Below are positions 61,097 to 64,000 of a stretch of 64,000 nt of DNA, in pieces. A program made the position numbers and the translations under genes. The DNA is taken from positions 1-64,000 of the IMG/VR virus record IMGVR_UViG_3300023170_000007; one strand, written 5' to 3'. Positions within the stretch are counted from its first letter, which is position 1. Each line of letters opens with the position of its first letter. The stretch is from a virus. Under the pieces are notes generated by a model. That model saw only the letters and a program-made list of their open reading frames with translations. It was not told the DNA's origin and did no database searches.

Positions 61097-64000
61097 ATGC
61101 GTCGTTCATCTCTTCTTGTGCCTGACAGGTTCATCTCTCTTCATTCCCATGATGGGTTTAGTACCTTCGATGGCTTAGGCTATCCTCAAGAGCACATCGA
61201 TTTTGTGATTGAGAATGGGATGGACGGGTGGTGTCTTACCAACCATGGTCACATGAATTCTTTCGGTCACGCTTTTTTGCACGCTGAAAAGATTGCGAAG
61301 CGTGGCGGAAACTTTAAGTTTGTACCAGGGTGCGAGATGTATGTCCATCCTGATCTAGATGCGTGGCGCCTTGACATGCAGATCCGAGAAGCTGCTAAGA
61401 AGGGTGATAAGGCCGCGCTCATGACTCTTCGTTCTCAGCGAGAAGCTATTGCTACACCACTGACTGCAATTGTTGATGGTGATGACGAAATTGTAGATGT
61501 TGGCACCGAAGATGCTGGTCTCACTGTTGAGAATGAAGAAGAAACCAAGTCTGCAAAGTTCTATGATCCAATCAAACGCCGCCATCATTTGGTAGTCCTT
61601 CCCAAGACGAGCGAAGGTCTCCAGCGTCTTTTTCACCTCGTCAGTAAGGGGTATCAGGAGGGCTTCTATCGCTTCCCACGTATCGACTATAAGATGCTAA
61701 AGGAAGCGGCCGCTGGTGGTCATCTGATGGTTTCTACAGCTTGTATCGGCGGTCCAATCGCTTACGAGGTTTTCCGTCATGCTCAGCAAGTTGAGTTTGA
61801 TGATCTTTCGTATAAGTTGATGGATGACCCGACTTTCCGAAACAACGTCTTGACTGGCGTTGGAAATGCGTACCAGGGTCTTGTAGACGCTGTTGGTATC
61901 GATGATGTTAATCTCGAACTTCAATTTAATAAGCTTCCTGCGCAGCATCTGGTCAACCGCGCGATTATTGAGTTTGCTAACAAGAACGGGCTACAAGATA
62001 AGCTGGTAGTCACAACCGATTCTCACTACGCACGTCCAGAACACTGGCGAGAGCGTGAGCTCTATAAGAAGCTTGGGTGGCTTAACTATCGAGAGTTTGA
62101 TCCCTCCAAGTTGCCGCAAGGTATTGAAGACTTGAAGTGTGAACTATATCCTAAGAACAACGAACAGGTTTGGGATACGTACCTTAAGACAACTGACGGT
62201 ATGGATTTTTATGATGATGAGGTAGTGCACAACGCCATCACTCGCCCGTATGATCTTGTCCACAACGAAATCCAACAGATTACCCCTGATCGTTCGATGA
62301 AGCTGCCCTCTTACGTCGTTCCTGAAGGTACTACTGACGATAAGGCTCTACTTGAAGCCTGTAAGAAGGGTTTGGTCGAGCGTGGTCTTGCGCACGATGA
62401 AAAGTACATCAAGCGTCTCAAGTATGAGCTAAAGATCATCAAGGAAAAGAATTTTTCTCGATATTTCTTGACCATGGGCGCCATCATCGATATCGCTAAG
62501 AAGGCGATGCTGGTCGGTCCAGGCCGCGGTTCTGCTGCCGGAAGTCTCGTGGCGTATGTTCTCCGTCTTACCGACGTTGATCCATTTGAGTATGATCTCA
62601 TGTTTGAGAGGTTCCTCAACCCAAGCCGTGAAGGTGCACCAGATATTGATACTGATGTAGGTGACCGTGATCTTCTTATCAACATGATGAAAGAGGAGTG
62701 GGGCGACGAAAACATCGTTCCAATCTCTAACTACAACACTTTTAAGCTTAAGTCTCTGGTCAAGGACATCTCTCGCTTTTACGGGATCCCGTTCGATGAA
62801 GTCAACAAGGCTTTGGCTCCTGTAGAGGATGACGTGAAGCGTGCCGTGTTCAAGCCCGGCACTGATAAAAACTTGTTTGTCTTGCTTTATGAAGATGCGA
62901 TTGCTCACTCGAAGACATTTCGCGACTTTATTGAGAAGTACCCTGAGGTTGCCGAGCCGATTCAGGTACTCTTTAAGCAGAACAAGGCACTTGGCCGCCA
63001 CGCCGGTGGATGTATTGTTTCGGAAAACATCGCTGAGCGTATGCCTCTGATTAAAGCCCGCGGCGAACTACAAACTCCGTGGGTTGAAGGTATGAACTAC
63101 AAGCATCTTGAAACCTTCGGCTGGATTAAGTTTGACCTTCTCGGTCTTGAAACACTACGTATTGTTCAGCGTACTATCGAGCTGATTCTTCAGCGCCGGG
63201 AGGGTATCGAGGATCCGACATTCTCGCAAGTCTATGAGTGGTTCAACAATAACATGGACCCCAAGGTTCTCGATATGGACGACCAGCATGTTTATAAGCA
63301 TGTCTACGAAGAAGGTCGCTTCCCAGGAGTCTTCCAGCTGGCTGGTCGAGGTGCTAGAAACCTCTTTATGAAAGCAAAGCCCAAGAGCATCATCGACATT
63401 GCTACTCTGACATCGATTTATCGCCCGGGCCCTCTCACTGCGAAAGTAGACAAACTGTATATCCAGGCAAAGAACAACCCTGATGATATTGACTACGGCC
63501 ATCCTCTTATCAAGGAAGTTCTTGAAGAGACATACGGTATGATTGTCTTCCAAGAGCAGATCATGAAGTTGTGTTCCGTGGTGGCTGGCTTCCCGGAGGA
63601 GGAAACGGACACAGTCCGCCGGAGCATTATGAAGCGTAAAGCTTCTGAAGCCGCTGAGTCCCTTGCTAAGGCTCGAGCGATTAAGGAACAGTTTGTTGCT
63701 GGTGCCGTCAAGAATGGTGTCGACGCACAGCTTGCCGATGATCTGTACGAAAAGATTCTCTACTTCTCAGGCTACGGTTTCAATAAGGCGCACGCTGTTT
63801 CGTACGCTATTGACTCGTACTACTGCGCTTGGCTTCTAACATACTTTGAGGAAGAGTGGCTTTGCGCTTATCTCGAGGCGATGTCTGGTAATGACAAGAA
63901 GCGTAGTAAGGCCTTTGGTGAGGTTAAGGCTCTCGGCTATCGAGTCGTTCCGCTTGATATCAATTATGCAACCAAGAAGTGGACTATCCTCGACGGTAAG
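61097..64000 (+). CDS. DNA polymerase III alpha subunit (DnaE-like), 3' end outside window
   Basis: The first 968 residues of a family C polymerase; the frame stays open to the last base. The N-terminal PHP domain keeps its metal ligands (H16-S-H18-D, LTNHGH, PGCEMYV, TTDSHYARPEH), which E. coli DnaE has largely lost, so it may be an active exonuclease. The palm has GPGRGSAAGSL (about 474), PDIDTD (515-520) with the catalytic Asp pair, and the third Asp in FDLLGLETL (about 680). An acidic loop (about 128-155) is inserted in the PHP domain. It follows its own promoter and AGGAG. The phage thus has polymerases of two families. Confidence 0.93.
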   Translation, partial: MRRSSLLVPDRFISLHSHDGFSTFDGLGYPQEHIDFVIENGMDGWCLTNHGHMNSFGHAFLHAEKIAKRGGNFKFVPGCEMYVHPDLDAWRLDMQIREAAKKGDKAALMTLRSQREAIATPLTAIVDGDDEIVDVGTEDAGLTVENEEETKSAKFYDPIKRRHHLVVLPKTSEGLQRLFHLVSKGYQEGFYRFPRIDYKMLKEAAAGGHLMVSTACIGGPIAYEVFRHAQQVEFDDLSYKLMDDPTFRNNVLTGVGNAYQGLVDAVGIDDVNLELQFNKLPAQHLVNRAIIEFANKNGLQDKLVVTTDSHYARPEHWRERELYKKLGWLNYREFDPSKLPQGIEDLKCELYPKNNEQVWDTYLKTTDGMDFYDDEVVHNAITRPYDLVHNEIQQITPDRSMKLPSYVVPEGTTDDKALLEACKKGLVERGLAHDEKYIKRLKYELKIIKEKNFSRYFLTMGAIIDIAKKAMLVGPGRGSAAGSLVAYVLRLTDVDPFEYDLMFERFLNPSREGAPDIDTDVGDRDLLINMMKEEWGDENIVPISNYNTFKLKSLVKDISRFYGIPFDEVNKALAPVEDDVKRAVFKPGTDKNLFVLLYEDAIAHSKTFRDFIEKYPEVAEPIQVLFKQNKALGRHAGGCIVSENIAERMPLIKARGELQTPWVEGMNYKHLETFGWIKFDLLGLETLRIVQRTIELILQRREGIEDPTFSQVYEWFNNNMDPKVLDMDDQHVYKHVYEEGRFPGVFQLAGRGARNLFMKAKPKSIIDIATLTSIYRPGPLTAKVDKLYIQAKNNPDDIDYGHPLIKEVLEETYGMIVFQEQIMKLCSVVAGFPEEETDTVRRSIMKRKASEAAESLAKARAIKEQFVAGAVKNGVDAQLADDLYEKILYFSGYGFNKAHAVSYAIDSYYCAWLLTYFEEEWLCAYLEAMSGNDKKRSKAFGEVKALGYRVVPLDINYATKKWTILDGK

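Noticed and set aside
1-64000. tRNA genes, CRISPR arrays, integrase or attachment sites
   Set aside because: The gaps between genes are too short for tRNAs apart from a few, which contain only leaders and terminators; no spaced direct repeats, integrase-like protein or duplicated att-like sequence was seen.

Overview
The window is a compact piece of a tailed double-stranded DNA bacteriophage genome. All of the roughly 60 recognisable genes lie on the + strand, mostly with stop/start overlaps (TAATG, ATGA, TGATG) or gaps of a few bases. No gene-free stretch exceeds 300 bases and I see no tRNA, IS element or CRISPR array. The virion genes follow the order of T4-type contractile-tailed phages, but many proteins are much larger than in T4. 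The replication genes are unlike T4: a short family A DNA polymerase with its DEDDh exonuclease encoded separately, plus a bacterial-type DnaE. This suggests a large, distant member of the T4 superfamily; a separately encoded polymerase and exonuclease is known from Rhodothermus phage RM378. The host cannot be named from the sequence.

Layout. 1-4701: recombination and priming (RuvC-like resolvase end, TOPRIM primase, a single-chain Mre11-Rad50/SbcDC fusion, a zinc-ribbon protein). 4695-15881: packaging and head (large terminase, portal, gp21-type protease, several small putative core proteins, acidic gp22-type scaffold, gp23-type capsid). 15997-26439: neck and tail (gp13-, gp14- and gp15-like proteins, two tandem sheath paralogs, tube). 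26605-39417: tail assembly chaperone with a probable programmed frameshift, tape measure, baseplate and hub proteins. 39455-46844: replication (PolA-like polymerase, exonuclease, SSB, UvsX/RecA, 5'-3' exonuclease, DnaB-type helicase). 46849-53102: metabolism and lysis (class II ribonucleotide reductase, ClpP-like protease, endolysin, type II glutamine synthetase, acyl-CoA thioesterase, ThyX). 53228-57974: coiled-coil and membrane proteins, a fibre-like protein and four tandem LamG-like proteins. 58013-61035: DNA glycosylases (MBD4-like and Fpg/Nei-like), a MazG/dUTPase-like protein, a J-domain protein and small conserved proteins. 61097-end: a DnaE-like polymerase III alpha subunit running off the window.

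How it fits together. Portal, scaffold, protease and capsid build a prohead that the protease matures at L-x-E sites and the terminase fills. Sheath, tube, chaperone, tape measure and baseplate genes build the contractile tail. UvsX, SSB, helicase, primase, SbcDC fusion, RuvC and two polymerases support recombination-linked replication, fed by NrdJ, ThyX and a dUTPase-like enzyme, while two glycosylases may repair deaminated or oxidised bases. Regulation visible in the DNA: a recurrent TATA(G/T)TTA(A) motif ahead of late genes, two sigma70-like promoters (before SSB and dnaE), five intrinsic terminators, and a hairpin before dnaE that holds a promoter -10 in its loop and the ribosome binding site in its 3' arm. 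The most unusual contents are the glutamine synthetase and thioesterase in the lysis/nucleotide operon, the paired glycosylases (one with a CTG start), the doubled sheath, the SbcDC fusion and the frameshifted chaperone.
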